A stretch of DNA of 64,000 nucleotides, taken from contig CAVVGE010000007.1 in the NCBI GenBank assembly GCA_963747735.1, positions 558,001-622,000 of the forward strand, given 5' to 3'. The DNA is from AP-15 sp963747735. GTDB taxonomy: Bacteria; Pseudomonadota; Alphaproteobacteria; ATCC43930; CGMCC-115725. A program made the translations under genes and the position numbers. The notes under the pieces were generated by a model that saw only the letters and a program-made list of their open reading frames with translations, searched no databases and was not told the origin of the DNA. Position 1 is the stretch's first letter. Each line of letters opens with the position of its first letter. Positions 15,913 through 24,728 of the stretch are shown here, piece by piece.

Positions 15913-17046
15913 TTGGCGAGAGGCTTGCCGCCGGGCTTGGCGGCGCAGACCGACAGCTATTTTGTAAAAACCAAGGCGATCGTCGGCCGGTTCGGCGACC
16001 GCCTTGCGACCTACGCCGTCTTTTTGCGCCGCCCGGTCGTCTCGACACCGCGGCTCGCGGTCGAGCTTCTCGAATCCGCCGCGGCCGCGCGCGGCACGCG
16101 GTTCGAGATCGAGCTCAACTATCCCGAGGCTGCCCTCGTCGGCGCCGGCGAGCCGCTGATCTACGTGACGGGCCCGCTCTATCACCTCGTCGATCTCGAA
16201 ACTTTGCTGCTGCAGCGGCTGGGGCCGGCATGTGTGGCCGCGGTCAACGCCTATGCGATGTGCGCCGAGCTGCCCAAAGTCGCGTTTTTGGCGATGGATG
16301 CACGACACTGCGCCGGCGCCGAAATGGCTGAGATGATGGCTTATGCCGCCTCGGTCGGGTCGGCGGCGGCGCGCCGCGAGGCGGGGGCGGTCGGGTTTGT
16401 CGGCTGCGCCGCCGACGCCACGGCCGGCTTTTTCGGCCTGCCGCGCGGGCTCGGCACGATGCCGCATGCGCTGATCGGCTATGCCGGCTCGACCGTGCGC
16501 GCCGCCGAGATGTACCGCGCGGTCTTTCCCGACGAGCCGATGACCGTGCTGATCGACTATTTCGGACAAGAGATCACCGACGCGCTGGCGGTGGCCCGGC
16601 GCTTTCCCGACCTCGCCGCCGCCGGGCAATTGTCGTTGCGCATCGACACGCCGGGCGGACGCTATTGCGAAGGGCTCGACCCCGCCCGCTCCTACCAGGC
16701 GCTGGAGCGTCATGCGCCGCAATCGATCCGCGGCTACCGCACCGAGGAGGAATTGCGCTACCTCGTCGGCACCGGCGTCTCGGCCGCCGCAATCTGGTCG
16801 TTGCGCCGGGCGTTGGACGAGGCCGGGTTCGCCACGGTCAAGATCGTCGCCAGCTCGGGGTTCGGCCCGGCCAAATGCCGGATCATGGCCGCCGCCAAGG
16901 CACCCATCGACGTGATCGGCACCGGCTCCTACCTCCCCGAATTGTGGAGCGAGACCTACGCCACCGCCGACATCATCGCCTATGACGGCAAGCCCATGGT
17001 CAAAGCCGGCCGCGAGTTCCTGCTGCGACGGCGCCCCCCGGCCTAG
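15913..17046 (+). CDS. Nicotinate phosphoribosyltransferase-like protein
   Basis: Predicted cytoplasmic enzyme of 377 residues of the NAPRTase/NadC fold family, which salvages nicotinate into the NAD pathway. Family-like stretches are QTDSYFVKT near the start, VFLRRPVV, then VGFVGCAADATAGFFGLPRG with GTMPHALIGYAGST (the phosphate-binding loop with the conserved His), VLIDYFGQEITDALAVARRF, LSLRIDTPGG, KIVASSGFGPAKC and DVIGTGSYLPE. The start appears to be TTG at 15913, 7 bp after the DAHP synthase stop; no better ATG is available before the conserved region. The protein is somewhat shorter than classical PncB, so it belongs to the short subfamily found in alphaproteobacteria. Confidence 0.82.
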   Translation: MARGLPPGLAAQTDSYFVKTKAIVGRFGDRLATYAVFLRRPVVSTPRLAVELLESAAAARGTRFEIELNYPEAALVGAGEPLIYVTGPLYHLVDLETLLLQRLGPACVAAVNAYAMCAELPKVAFLAMDARHCAGAEMAEMMAYAASVGSAAARREAGAVGFVGCAADATAGFFGLPRGLGTMPHALIGYAGSTVRAAEMYRAVFPDEPMTVLIDYFGQEITDALAVARRFPDLAAAGQLSLRIDTPGGRYCEGLDPARSYQALERHAPQSIRGYRTEEELRYLVGTGVSAAAIWSLRRALDEAGFATVKIVASSGFGPAKCRIMAAAKAPIDVIGTGSYLPELWSETYATADIIAYDGKPMVKAGREFLLRRRPPA

Positions 17047-17166
17047 CATTGTTTTCGTGGATGACGGCACCGCATCCGATGCATTAGGGTGAAGTATTGC
17101 CTGTCCACGAGCAATCAACAAAAGGGGCGAGCCGAAATGCGCCGCCGCATCCTGCGAGGAGGAGTC

Positions 17167-17248
17167 CTGTAGGATGGGTTGAGCGCAGCGAAACCCATCG
17201 GCTGCGGCGGTCGCGATGGGTTTCGCAATTGCTCAACCCATCCTACAG
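17167..17248. repeat. Palindromic repeat element with CTGTAGGATGGGTTGAGC arms
   Basis: CTGTAGGATGGGTTGAGC at 17167 is exactly complementary to GCTCAACCCATCCTACAG ending at 17248, and inside it CGAAACCCATCG pairs with CGATGGGTTTCG. The whole element folds into a long hairpin. It lies in the gap between two convergent genes. Very similar 'TTTCGCTGCGCTCAACCCATCCTAC' palindromes are common extragenic repeats in proteobacteria (from memory). No coding potential. Confidence 0.88.
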
Positions 17249-17259
17249 CCTGCAGAAGG

Positions 17260-17994
17260 TTAAATTGCGTGCGCATCGATCGGATTAAACGAAAATTGGA
17301 ATCCGTAACTTACCAGACGAATATTTGGTGCTGCTCTAGCTGCCGCGATCGTGCTCGGGGAGAACTCGGCGGCGACGAGAATTCCTCGGATCGGCGTGTC
17401 TTCGCTCATCAGTTCTCCGATATACCCAAGAATCTGTCCGACAGCATCCCGATTGGCGCGACCCGCCTTGAGCTCGATTACGACCGTCGCGCCGGAACGA
17501 TCTTTCGCCAGAATGTCGATGCGACCGCCGGATTTGACGCTCCGCTCTCGGCCGCCATCGACGATCGTCAGACCGGGTTCAAGCTGCACGATATTGCTCC
17601 GCAGCGCCTGCTGGAGGTCTCGCTCGAGCCCAAAGGTCGTCTCGACCGCCTCTACTAATTCGTCACCTTCGGTGTTGGCGGTCACCACGGATGGGCTTCG
17701 CATGGTCAGCCACGCCTTAATTGCGCTTACTTGGCCAGGTGTCGCGCCGACCTGTGCGGCAATATCGTAGCGGCCCATTCCTTGAAGCAACAACCTCTGG
17801 ATCTCCGCCTTTTGCTCGTCCGACATTCTCCTGACGGACCCCGCATTCCGCGATGGCGCGTCGCCACGACGAAACTTGCCGCGAACGGCATCGGCCCAAT
17901 CCACGCGCTCCGGGATGTCGCTGGTGTCGATCTCCAAATCCGGCAAATCCGCAAGCGCGGACAGCTCCGCCGCGGCTTTGTCAGGTGCCTTCAT
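17260..17994 (-). CDS. BrnA-like antitoxin N-terminus fused to an HTH and a NucS/DUF91-type PD-(D/E)XK nuclease domain
   Basis: A 244-residue protein directly downstream of, and overlapping by 14 bp, the BrnT toxin gene. Residues 1-45 look like a BrnA antitoxin start (LPDLEIDTSDIPERVDWADA, then VRGKFRR). Residues 57-100 look like a helix-turn-helix (EIQRLLLQGMGRYDIAAQVG, then ATPGQVSAIKAWL). Residues 110-240 match NucS/DUF91-type nuclease domains: FGLERDLQQALR, a sG-RIDIL strand with Asp160, then VVIELKAGR with Glu174 and Lys176, and AVGQILGYIGEL. So the usual BrnA ribbon-helix-helix is replaced by an HTH plus nuclease. The ATG at 17994 is chosen because the antitoxin similarity begins there; a longer frame exists. 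Likely role: toxin neutralisation and autoregulation, with a nuclease or nucleic-acid-binding function added. Confidence 0.72.
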   Translation of the reverse strand: MKAPDKAAAELSALADLPDLEIDTSDIPERVDWADAVRGKFRRGDAPSRNAGSVRRMSDEQKAEIQRLLLQGMGRYDIAAQVGATPGQVSAIKAWLTMRSPSVVTANTEGDELVEAVETTFGLERDLQQALRSNIVQLEPGLTIVDGGRERSVKSGGRIDILAKDRSGATVVIELKAGRANRDAVGQILGYIGELMSEDTPIRGILVAAEFSPSTIAAARAAPNIRLVSYGFQFSFNPIDAHAI

Positions 17995-18265
17995 AGTATC
18001 TCTGCCTCTCTCTCGGCGTCGCCTTGCGCGCCGAAATAATGCGAACGACTTCTTCTCCGCCGTCATCCCCAAAGGTGTGCGCCACGATCAGGACGGCAAG
18101 GCCGTTGACGAGGCCCATCGTTTGCCAGCGCTCCTCACGTCCCTCGAAGCGATCTTGGATTGATAGCTGATTCGGGTCCTCGAATACGAGCGATGCGGTC
18201 TCGAAGGTGACGCCGTGTTTGCGCCGATTGGAGCGGCTCTTGTTTCGGTCCCACTCAAAGCGCAT
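17981..18265 (-). CDS. brnT: BrnT family toxin (ribonuclease)
   Basis: A 94-residue toxin of the type II BrnT/BrnA family, a RelE-like fold that cleaves RNA. The family pattern is complete: MRFEWDRNKSRSNRRKHGVT (the FEWDxxKxxxNxxKHGV motif), FETASLVFEDPN, REERWQTMGLV (the R-W-x-x-G element), LIVAHTF, and VVRIISARKATPRERQRYYE at the C-terminus with the conserved ISARxA-x-x-x-ER-x-Y tail. The ATG at 18265 matches the family start. The antitoxin-like gene begins before this one stops, typical of BrnT-BrnA order. There is no sign of damage. Confidence 0.92.
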   Translation of the reverse strand: MRFEWDRNKSRSNRRKHGVTFETASLVFEDPNQLSIQDRFEGREERWQTMGLVNGLAVLIVAHTFGDDGGEEVVRIISARKATPRERQRYYEGT

Positions 18266-18320
18266 CCGAGCCGCACCAGCGTTGCGGGGTATTGGAGGCC
18301 GACAAAGTAGCCGAAGCCCG

Positions 18321-19906
18321 TCAATTCTGCTCCCGCGTCTCGCTGAAGCGAATGCTGGGCCATTCCTCGATTGTGGTGCGCAATTCCCAGGCGTTGCGGG
18401 CGAGAAAGACCGGGACGCCGTCGTGGTCCTCGGCGCTGGCCGAGGGGTTCTTGACGCGAAAGCGGTCGAGCTCGGCCGGGTCGTCGGCGTCGAGCCAGCG
18501 CGCCGCTTGGTAGGGGGCGGCGTCGAGCCGGGTGGCGAGCCCGTATTCGGCTTCGAGCCGCGCCGTCAGCACGTCGAGCTGCAAGGCGCCGACGACGCCG
18601 ATGATCCAGTCGCCGCCACCCGCGGGCTTGAACACGCGGGTCACCCCCTCCTCGGCCAGCTGCCCCAGCGCATGGCGCAGGTGCTTTGTCTTCATCGGGT
18701 CCTCGACACGGACCCGGCGCAGGATTTCGGGGGCGAAATTCGGGATTCCGGTGATGCGGACCGCTTCGCCCTCGGTCAAGGTGTCGCCGATGCGCAAGCT
18801 CCCGTGGTTCGGGATGCCGATGATGTCGCCGGGCCACGCCGTCTCGGCGAGGTTGCGCTCGCGCGCCAGGAAAAAGACCGGGTTCTGCACCGACATGGTA
18901 CGCCCGGTGCGAACGTTTTTCAGCTTCATGCCGCGCTCGAAATGGCCCGAGGCGAGGCGAAGAAAGGCGATGCGATCGCGGTGCTGCGGGTCGATATTGG
19001 CCTGCACCTTGAAAACAAAGCCGGCGACCTGCGGCTCCTCGGGATCGATCGGCCTGGGGGCGGCGGGTTGCGGGCGCGGCGCCGGGGCGAGTGCCGCGAC
19101 CCCGTGCAGCAATTCGCGCACGCCAAAATTGTTCAAGGCACTGCCAAAATAGACGGGTGTCAGGTGGCCGGCGCGAAACGCCGCTGCCTCGAATGGCGGG
19201 CATAGCCCCTGCGCCATCTCGACCTCCTCGCGCAATTTGGCGAGGGCCGCCTTTGGCAGGCGGCGGGCGAGCTCGGGATCGTCGAGGCCCCGGCAACGGA
19301 CCGGCTCGGTGACGCGGTCGTGCACGCCGCGCTCGAACAGCAAGAGCGCGTCGGCAAAGAGGTCCCAGGTGCCGAGAAAGTCGCGCCCCATGCCGATCGG
19401 CCACGAGGCCGGGGTCACGTCGAGCGCCAGGGATTGCTCGATCTCGTCCAACAGATCGAACGGGTCGCGGCTTTCGCGGTCGAGCTTGTTGACGAAGGTG
19501 ATGATCGGCACGTCGCGCAGCCGGCAGACTTCGAAGAGCTTGCGGGTCTGCTCCTCGATGCCTTTGGCGGCGTCGAGCACCATCACCGCACTGTCGACCG
19601 CGGTCAGCGTCCTATAGGTGTCCTCGCTGAAATCCTGGTGGCCCGGCGTATCGAGGAGATTGAAGGCGAGCCCCGCATGCTCGAAGCTCATCACCGCCGA
19701 AGAGACCGAGATGCCGCGCTCGCGCTCGACCGCCATCCAGTCCGAGCGCGCCCGCCGCCGGTCGCCGCGCGCCTTCACTTCGCCCGCCAGCTGGATCGCC
19801 CCCCGAACAGCAGCAATTTTTCGGTCAAGGTCGTCTTGCCGGCATCGGGATGCGAGATGATCGCAAACGTCCGCCGCCGCAAAATCTCGTCGGTTTGGGT
19901 GCTCAT
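18321..19906 (-). CDS. prfC: Peptide chain release factor 3, with an apparent 1-bp frameshift near the start
   Basis: RF3 is a GTPase that recycles RF1/RF2 from the ribosome. Read from the ATG at 19906 the protein begins MSTQTDEILRRRTFAIISHP, then DAGKTTLTEKLLLFGG (Walker A). At the C-run 19799-19804 one base seems missing: six Gs (sense strand) are present where seven would give FGGAIQLAGEV. From there the other frame carries on perfectly: KARGDRRRARSDWMAVERER, then GISVSSAV, DTPGHQDFSEDTYR, FVNKLDRESRDPFDLLDEIE and the C-terminal domain to 18321. With the base restored the length is 528 residues, matching E. coli RF3. The gene therefore looks functional with an indel error; a real loss of RF3 is possible because prfC is dispensable in many bacteria. 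Confidence 0.88.
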
Positions 19907-20299
19907 CGCTCGGCTTTGGGTTGCTACAGAGGTGCAGGCCGTCTATCGCAAGCGATACCACCGCACCCGCCCAGGCGGTGGATATGGTAGCCGCCGGCCC
20001 CTTGGCCAACGCCTCGCCCGGCGGACCCTGCTCACCTCCTGCTTTTGCTGAAGAAATGCAACGAAGCACCATTCCCGTCGCCGCGGCAACACAGGCAATC
20101 CGCGGCGTCAGGCATATACCGGCGCGACAGCTTCACCTGTTTTACCTGTTTCATCAGTTTGAGATCAGGTATCCCCAGCTCCTGCCAAAGCAAAGCGGCG
20201 GCCGGCCATCGGCGCCGACATGCAGAGATACCACGAGATTATGGCAACCGCATGGGTAAACGGCGCTCGGCCGGAGCCGCCAGCGTATAGCTCGGTCGT
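19907..20299. other. Intergenic stretch without a recognised gene
   Basis: About 390 bp upstream of prfC. It is GC-rich at the prfC side and less so around 20130-20180 (CTGTTTTACCTGTTTCATCAGTTTGAGATC). Short open frames in several phases show no family resemblance. No tRNA-like fold or strong terminator was found. Confidence 0.35.
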
Positions 20300-20767
20300 C
20301 TACTCCGGGTGGCTCACGGAGGAGGCCGCTGGGGCAGCGCCGGCAGCGGTGGTTATGTCGATGACGAAGCTGCCCGCTTTTTTCTCGTTGAAGCGTTGGG
20401 CGATGACGAGGCGGTATTCGCCGGTCCAGGGTAGGGGTTCGTCGAAGACGGTGCCGCCGGGGCCGCCCGGCGCCCAATTGCCGTGCGGCGGCGTGCCGGC
20501 AAATTCGACATAGCCCTCGGTGTCGAGATCGGCGGATGGCTTGACGGCGATCGTCACGCGCTCGCCGGCGCTGCCGAAAAGGCAATAAGCCGCGGTCGGC
20601 GCGCCGGGCAAAAACCGGCCTTGCAGATGGTAGCGGCCCGGCAGGTTTTGGTCGAGGCGGAGGCAATCGCCCGCAGCCAGACCGGCCGCAGGATGCAGAG
20701 CCAGCGCGCCGGCAAACGCCGCCGCGAGACCGGCTACCCAACCGGGGTGTCGGGCGGCAATACGCAT
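20300..20767 (-). CDS. Hypothetical secreted protein
   Basis: A 155-residue protein with a likely Sec signal peptide (MRIAARHPGWVAGLAAAFAG, then ALALHPAAGLAAG with AxA-type cleavage). The mature part (CLRLDQNLPGRYHLQGRFLP, then AYCLFGSAGERVTIAVKPSA) reads like a small beta-sandwich, of the type that in PPC-like C-terminal domains contains F-x-x-x-AGE-x-V and G-E-Y-x-L-x-I. WTGEYRLVIAQRF and AGSFVIDIT support that. Two cysteines may form a disulfide. It overlaps the end of the upstream DUF1906-like gene by 34 bp on the same strand. No enzymatic motif; function unknown. Confidence 0.6.
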   Translation of the reverse strand: MRIAARHPGWVAGLAAAFAGALALHPAAGLAAGDCLRLDQNLPGRYHLQGRFLPGAPTAAYCLFGSAGERVTIAVKPSADLDTEGYVEFAGTPPHGNWAPGGPGGTVFDEPLPWTGEYRLVIAQRFNEKKAGSFVIDITTAAGAAPAASSVSHPE

Positions 20768-21504
20768 TTGCTCAATATATCCTGCTGCAGGTCGAGCGAC
20801 GGGTTGGTCTCGTTGCAATCGAAGCCGCCGCCGCCGTGACATTCGTCGGAATATTGCCACATCAATATTTTGAGCTGGTCCGGCAAGGTGCGCGGCCGCA
20901 CCAGCGTATCGTCCCATTCCAACAGCCCGTTGCAGCCCCTGACCCGCCAGCGGGCGACCCAGGCGCCGTAAAACTCGACCGCCGGGCCGACCGACTGGGC
21001 CACCGCCTGCCAGGTCGGGTCGTCGCCCTGGGTGGCGTAGACGCAAGGCAGCACCGTCACCTTGCCGCCTGAAAAATCGCGGCTGTGCGCGACCAGGGTG
21101 GCGGCCCACCCGCGATAATAGGCGGCGGTCAAGGACGGGGCGCCCTCGACATCGAGAAACATCGCGACCTGGCCGCCCTGCGAGGCGAGATAATCGGCGC
21201 CGAAGGTCACGATCAAATCCTCGACATTGGCCGTGGCGTCGGTGCTGCCGTCGGCGATCGACCCGTTGACGTTTTTGGTCTGGCGCGCGATCGGCGCGAC
21301 ACGGATGCCGCTATTGCGCAAGGGCTGGTTCTCGCGCAAATGGCGATACTCGGCGACACCGGTGGTCGCCGCGCTGGTGAAATACCGGCCCCAGATCACC
21401 GGGGTCCGGCCAAACAGGTCGCTCGCCAATTGGATCAGGCTACTGCCGCCGATCTGGTCCGTCACCAGGGTCGAGCTGTCCGCTCCGGGTGCGCCTTGTG
21501 CCAT
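20734..21504 (-). CDS. DUF1906-like (glycoside-hydrolase-like TIM barrel) protein
   Basis: A 256-residue protein beginning MAQGAPGADSSTLVTDQIGG with an AGGGAGG site upstream. The body has features of the DUF1906/Rv2525c-like glycosidase fold: FGRTPVIWGRYF near the start (strand 1 of the barrel), a strand QVAMFLDVEGAPSLTAAYYRGWAATL with an acidic D-x-E pair that would sit at the active site, VTVLPCVYATQGD, and ILMWQYSDECHGGGGFDCNETN near the end, typical of lysozyme-like GH25/DUF1906 barrels. There is no obvious signal peptide. It lies beside the small secreted protein and not far from the lysozyme-like and lipoprotein genes, so a cell-wall role is plausible but unproven. Confidence 0.6.
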   Translation of the reverse strand: MAQGAPGADSSTLVTDQIGGSSLIQLASDLFGRTPVIWGRYFTSAATTGVAEYRHLRENQPLRNSGIRVAPIARQTKNVNGSIADGSTDATANVEDLIVTFGADYLASQGGQVAMFLDVEGAPSLTAAYYRGWAATLVAHSRDFSGGKVTVLPCVYATQGDDPTWQAVAQSVGPAVEFYGAWVARWRVRGCNGLLEWDDTLVRPRTLPDQLKILMWQYSDECHGGGGFDCNETNPSLDLQQDILSKCVLPPDTPVG

Positions 21505-21720
21505 TGCCGACCTCCCTGCCGTCGATCACGGCGTTGTCCGCGCCTATCTATCCCCTTCTTGCCGGATCGCAGTGTGAGCCGCGTCACACGTCGCAGGCGA
21601 TTTGCCGAGCTATGGGCGCTTTCCGGGACGCGATGCGGCGAATGGGCCGCCATGCTTGCAACTCGAAATAGGGGCCGGCTAGTTTGAGCGGCATCGGTCA
21701 CGGGGCCGGAGAGGTCGGCG

Positions 21721-23508
21721 ATGCGCAGGGCGAAGAGGGGGTTGCGGCTGGCAGCGTCGGCGGCTGGGGTCCTGTGTCTCCTCGTGGCGGGGACGCAGGG
21801 CGCCAAGGCGAACGAGGCGCAGCTCGTCGGCCAAATCGTCGATGCGTTTGCGCAGGCGGCGATTCGGCAAGGGGTTGCGGTCGGAATCGGTGTCGCCGTC
21901 CTCGACCAAAACGGGCCCGGCTTTCGCAACAGCTATGTTTACGGCAAGGCCGATGCCGCCGCCGGCACGCCCTTTGCCAGGGATTCGATTTTCGAGATCG
22001 CCTCGAACACCAAGGTCTTTACCACAAACCTCGTCGGCCAGGCGGTGTTCGAGACCTCGATCGGGCTCGGCGACCGGCTGTCCGAGTTCAAGGGCGAGCT
22101 CGGCCGGCTGAAGCCATTGACCGGCCAGGTCACATTGCAGGAGCTCGGCGATTTCACCGCCGGCATCGCCGACCTGCCGCCGCGGTGCAAGGACGACCGC
22201 ATCCCCGGCTGCCTCCCCTCGCCGCGGCCCACGGTCCAGCAATATTCGGCGCAGGACTTTGTCGATTTCTTTCGCGGCACCGTGCCGAAGAACTACAACT
22301 TGAAAAAGCCAAAACCGGTCGGCAAATTGCCGGCCCCTTATTTTTATTCCGATTTCAGCACCGGGCTCTTGGGGCTGCTGCTCGGCACGACGAGCGGCTC
22401 CCCAGTTTCCGACAGCTCGCTCGACGGCTGGCTCGGCGAGGTCGGCTCGCGCATCCTCGACCCCTTGCGCATGCGCAGCACTTATCTCGAAGTGCCGGAG
22501 ATCGTGCCGGCCAGGCGCATCGCCAAGGGCTATTCGCCGGCCTTCGCGACTGCCGCGGTCGGCGGCGGCCAGGTCACCGAGATCGACCTTCTGGACGGTG
22601 GCGGCGCCTATTCGACCGCACCCGCGGTCGCCATCACCGGCGGCGGCGGCTCCGGCGCCAAGGCCACAGCCACGATCGAGAACGGCCGGGTCACCGCGAT
22701 CAAGGTGACGGCGGGCGGCAGCTTCTATCTCGCGGCCCCGGCGTTGGCGCTCAATGGCGGGTCGTCAACGACGACGGCGCATGCGATGCCGATCGTCGCC
22801 GGCGGCAAGGTGGTCGCGGTCGAAGTGCTGTCGGAGGGTGCGGGCTACCAGCGCGTGCCCGGGGTCACGATCAAGGGCGGCCGCGGCACCGGCGGCAGGG
22901 ACGCGACAGCGGTCGCCCATCTCGCCAACGGCCGGGTCAAATCGATCACCGTCAGCGACGGCGGCTCCGGCTATCGCGCACCGCTGACGGTAACGGTGGC
23001 GCCCGGCGATCCGGAGAAGAACGCAATAACGATCTGGGCCCCGGCCGGGGGATTATTATCGACGCTCGACGATATGACACGCTTTGCCGGGGCGGCGCTG
23101 GGCAAGGGCTGGTGGCGCGCGCGGCTGCCGTTGCCGCTGTCATTGCGCGAGGGCTTTAGGATCGCCGAGACCCCCTATGCCTGCGCCGCCGCCGATCCCG
23201 CGCTCTCGACCTGCCCGGCCGGCGCCGACGAGGTCGGGCTCGCGTGGTCCATCGTCCCCGCCGACGCCATCAGCCGCACCCCCGAAATCGTCACCAAAAA
23301 TGGCGGTCTGCCCGGCTTTTCCAGCCAGATTTTCCTCGCCCCCGAGCGCGGGCTCGCCATCGTCGTGCTGGTCAACTCCGAATCGCACGGACTCGATGCC
23401 GAAGCCCTCGGCAGCAAGCATCCGCTGGCCGGTGCGCCGGCGCAGGTGCTGGCCTTCAATATCGGCTATGATCTGATCGATCTCTTGCCGGCGAAGGGTG
23501 AATTATGA
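21721..23508 (+). CDS. Secreted beta-lactamase-family serine hydrolase with an inserted beta-repeat block
   Basis: A 595-residue exported protein: signal peptide MRRAKRGLRLAASAAGVLCL and so on, to about residue 30. The class C/penicillin-binding fold is shown by the SxxK motif S95-N-T-K98 in FEIASNTKVFTTN, the YxN-like tyrosine in YFYSDFSTGLLGLLLG, and the C-terminal part with GLAWSIVP, NGGLPGFSSQIFLAPERGLA and IVVLVNSE. Residues about 278-432 are foreign to that fold: three to four repeats of the form G-x-V-T-x-I-x-V-x-x-GGxxY-x-x-AP-x-V-x-I-x-GG-x-G-x-GA-x-A-x-A, as in surface or tail proteins. The next gene starts in an ATGA overlap. Substrate unknown (peptides, esters or beta-lactams). 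Confidence 0.85.
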   Translation: MRRAKRGLRLAASAAGVLCLLVAGTQGAKANEAQLVGQIVDAFAQAAIRQGVAVGIGVAVLDQNGPGFRNSYVYGKADAAAGTPFARDSIFEIASNTKVFTTNLVGQAVFETSIGLGDRLSEFKGELGRLKPLTGQVTLQELGDFTAGIADLPPRCKDDRIPGCLPSPRPTVQQYSAQDFVDFFRGTVPKNYNLKKPKPVGKLPAPYFYSDFSTGLLGLLLGTTSGSPVSDSSLDGWLGEVGSRILDPLRMRSTYLEVPEIVPARRIAKGYSPAFATAAVGGGQVTEIDLLDGGGAYSTAPAVAITGGGGSGAKATATIENGRVTAIKVTAGGSFYLAAPALALNGGSSTTTAHAMPIVAGGKVVAVEVLSEGAGYQRVPGVTIKGGRGTGGRDATAVAHLANGRVKSITVSDGGSGYRAPLTVTVAPGDPEKNAITIWAPAGGLLSTLDDMTRFAGAALGKGWWRARLPLPLSLREGFRIAETPYACAAADPALSTCPAGADEVGLAWSIVPADAISRTPEIVTKNGGLPGFSSQIFLAPERGLAIVVLVNSESHGLDAEALGSKHPLAGAPAQVLAFNIGYDLIDLLPAKGEL

Positions 23509-24707
23509 AAGTTTTCGTTTTCGATTTGTTGGCCTATGGCGAGCAGCTCGACCATCTGAAGATCGGCAGCGAGCTGCCTTATCCGCTGCCGAAACAGCAC
23601 TTCGAGCCAGAGGTCGCGGCGCGGACCTATGCCGAGCATCTCGCCGCCTGGGAGGAGCTCGACCGGCTCGGCTATGACGGGGTCGGGTTCAACGAGCACC
23701 ATTGCTCGCCCTATGGGCTGATGAACTCGCCGAACCTGCTCGCCGCGGCGGCGGCGCAACGCACCAAAAACCTCAAATTATTGATCTACGGCAATCTCTT
23801 GCCGTTGCACGAGCCGCTCCGCCTCGCCGAGGAATTGGCGATGCTCGACTGCATGTCGAACGGCCGGCTGATCTCGGGCTTTGCCCGCGGCATTCCGCGC
23901 GAATACCAGGTGCACAACGTGCCGCTCGCCGAATCGCGCGCCCGGTTCGAGGAAGCCTTCGAGATCGTGACGCGCGCCTGGAGCGAGGAAGTGTTTTCCT
24001 ATCGCGGCCGGTTCTGGAGCTATGAGGACGCCGCCTTATGGCCGCGCCCGGTGCAGCAGCCGCGCCCGCCGATCTGGATGCCGATCGTCGGCAGCAAGGA
24101 ATCGATCGAGTTCGCCGGGCGGCACAATTTGCCGATCACGCCGGGCCTCGGCCGCTCGCGCGGGCTGCGCGACGACATCATCCGCTACTACGCGCGCTCA
24201 TTGGAGCGGGCCGGGCACCGGATCACGCCGGACCATCTGTCGCTCGGGATCAGCGCCTATGTCGCTTCGAGCAAGGCCGAGGCGGTGCGCGAGATGGGCC
24301 CGCACCATCTCTATTTCAACCGCACCCTCTTCAGCCACGGCAACTTCACCGAGACGAGCCGGCAGCGCGAGACCGGCTATTCGACCGCCGCCTCGACCGA
24401 TTATGTGCGGCCGGAAAACCTGCGTGCCGCGCAGTTCGCGCGCGAAGATTTCCGCAATTTGACGATGGCCGATGTCGAGCGTCAGGCCGAGGAGATGCCT
24501 TGGGGCACGGCAGACGAGGTGACGCGGCGGATCATCGAGGCTGCCGACAGCGCCGGCGCCGACAATGTGCAGGTGAGCCTCAACCGCGGCGTCCTGCCGC
24601 ACGAGCTCTTTATCGAGCAGATCCGCCGCTTTGCCCGCGACGTGCTGCCCGCATTGCAAGCGCACAAGGTAACGCGCGTGCCGCTGGTGGAGGAAGCCGC
24701 GGCCTGA
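23505..24707 (+). CDS. LLM-class flavin-dependent oxidoreductase (bacterial luciferase-like)
   Basis: A 400-residue cytoplasmic monooxygenase-type protein with a TIM barrel using FMN. It shows LGYDGVGFNEHHCSPYGLMN (the family's G-x-N-EHH element), NLKLLIYGNLLPLHEPLRLA, EELAMLDCMSNGRLISGFAR, PRPVQQPRPPIWMPIVGS and a late MPWGTADEVTRRIIE. Translation is probably coupled to the preceding hydrolase gene (ATGA overlap at 23505-23508). It could be an alkanal or sulfonate monooxygenase-like enzyme; substrate not deducible. Its amino acid sequence is not close to the second LLM enzyme at 34820. Confidence 0.88.
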   Translation: MKVFVFDLLAYGEQLDHLKIGSELPYPLPKQHFEPEVAARTYAEHLAAWEELDRLGYDGVGFNEHHCSPYGLMNSPNLLAAAAAQRTKNLKLLIYGNLLPLHEPLRLAEELAMLDCMSNGRLISGFARGIPREYQVHNVPLAESRARFEEAFEIVTRAWSEEVFSYRGRFWSYEDAALWPRPVQQPRPPIWMPIVGSKESIEFAGRHNLPITPGLGRSRGLRDDIIRYYARSLERAGHRITPDHLSLGISAYVASSKAEAVREMGPHHLYFNRTLFSHGNFTETSRQRETGYSTAASTDYVRPENLRAAQFAREDFRNLTMADVERQAEEMPWGTADEVTRRIIEAADSAGADNVQVSLNRGVLPHELFIEQIRRFARDVLPALQAHKVTRVPLVEEAAA

Positions 24708-24728
24708 GCCGCAGATAAGGACGGCCGC

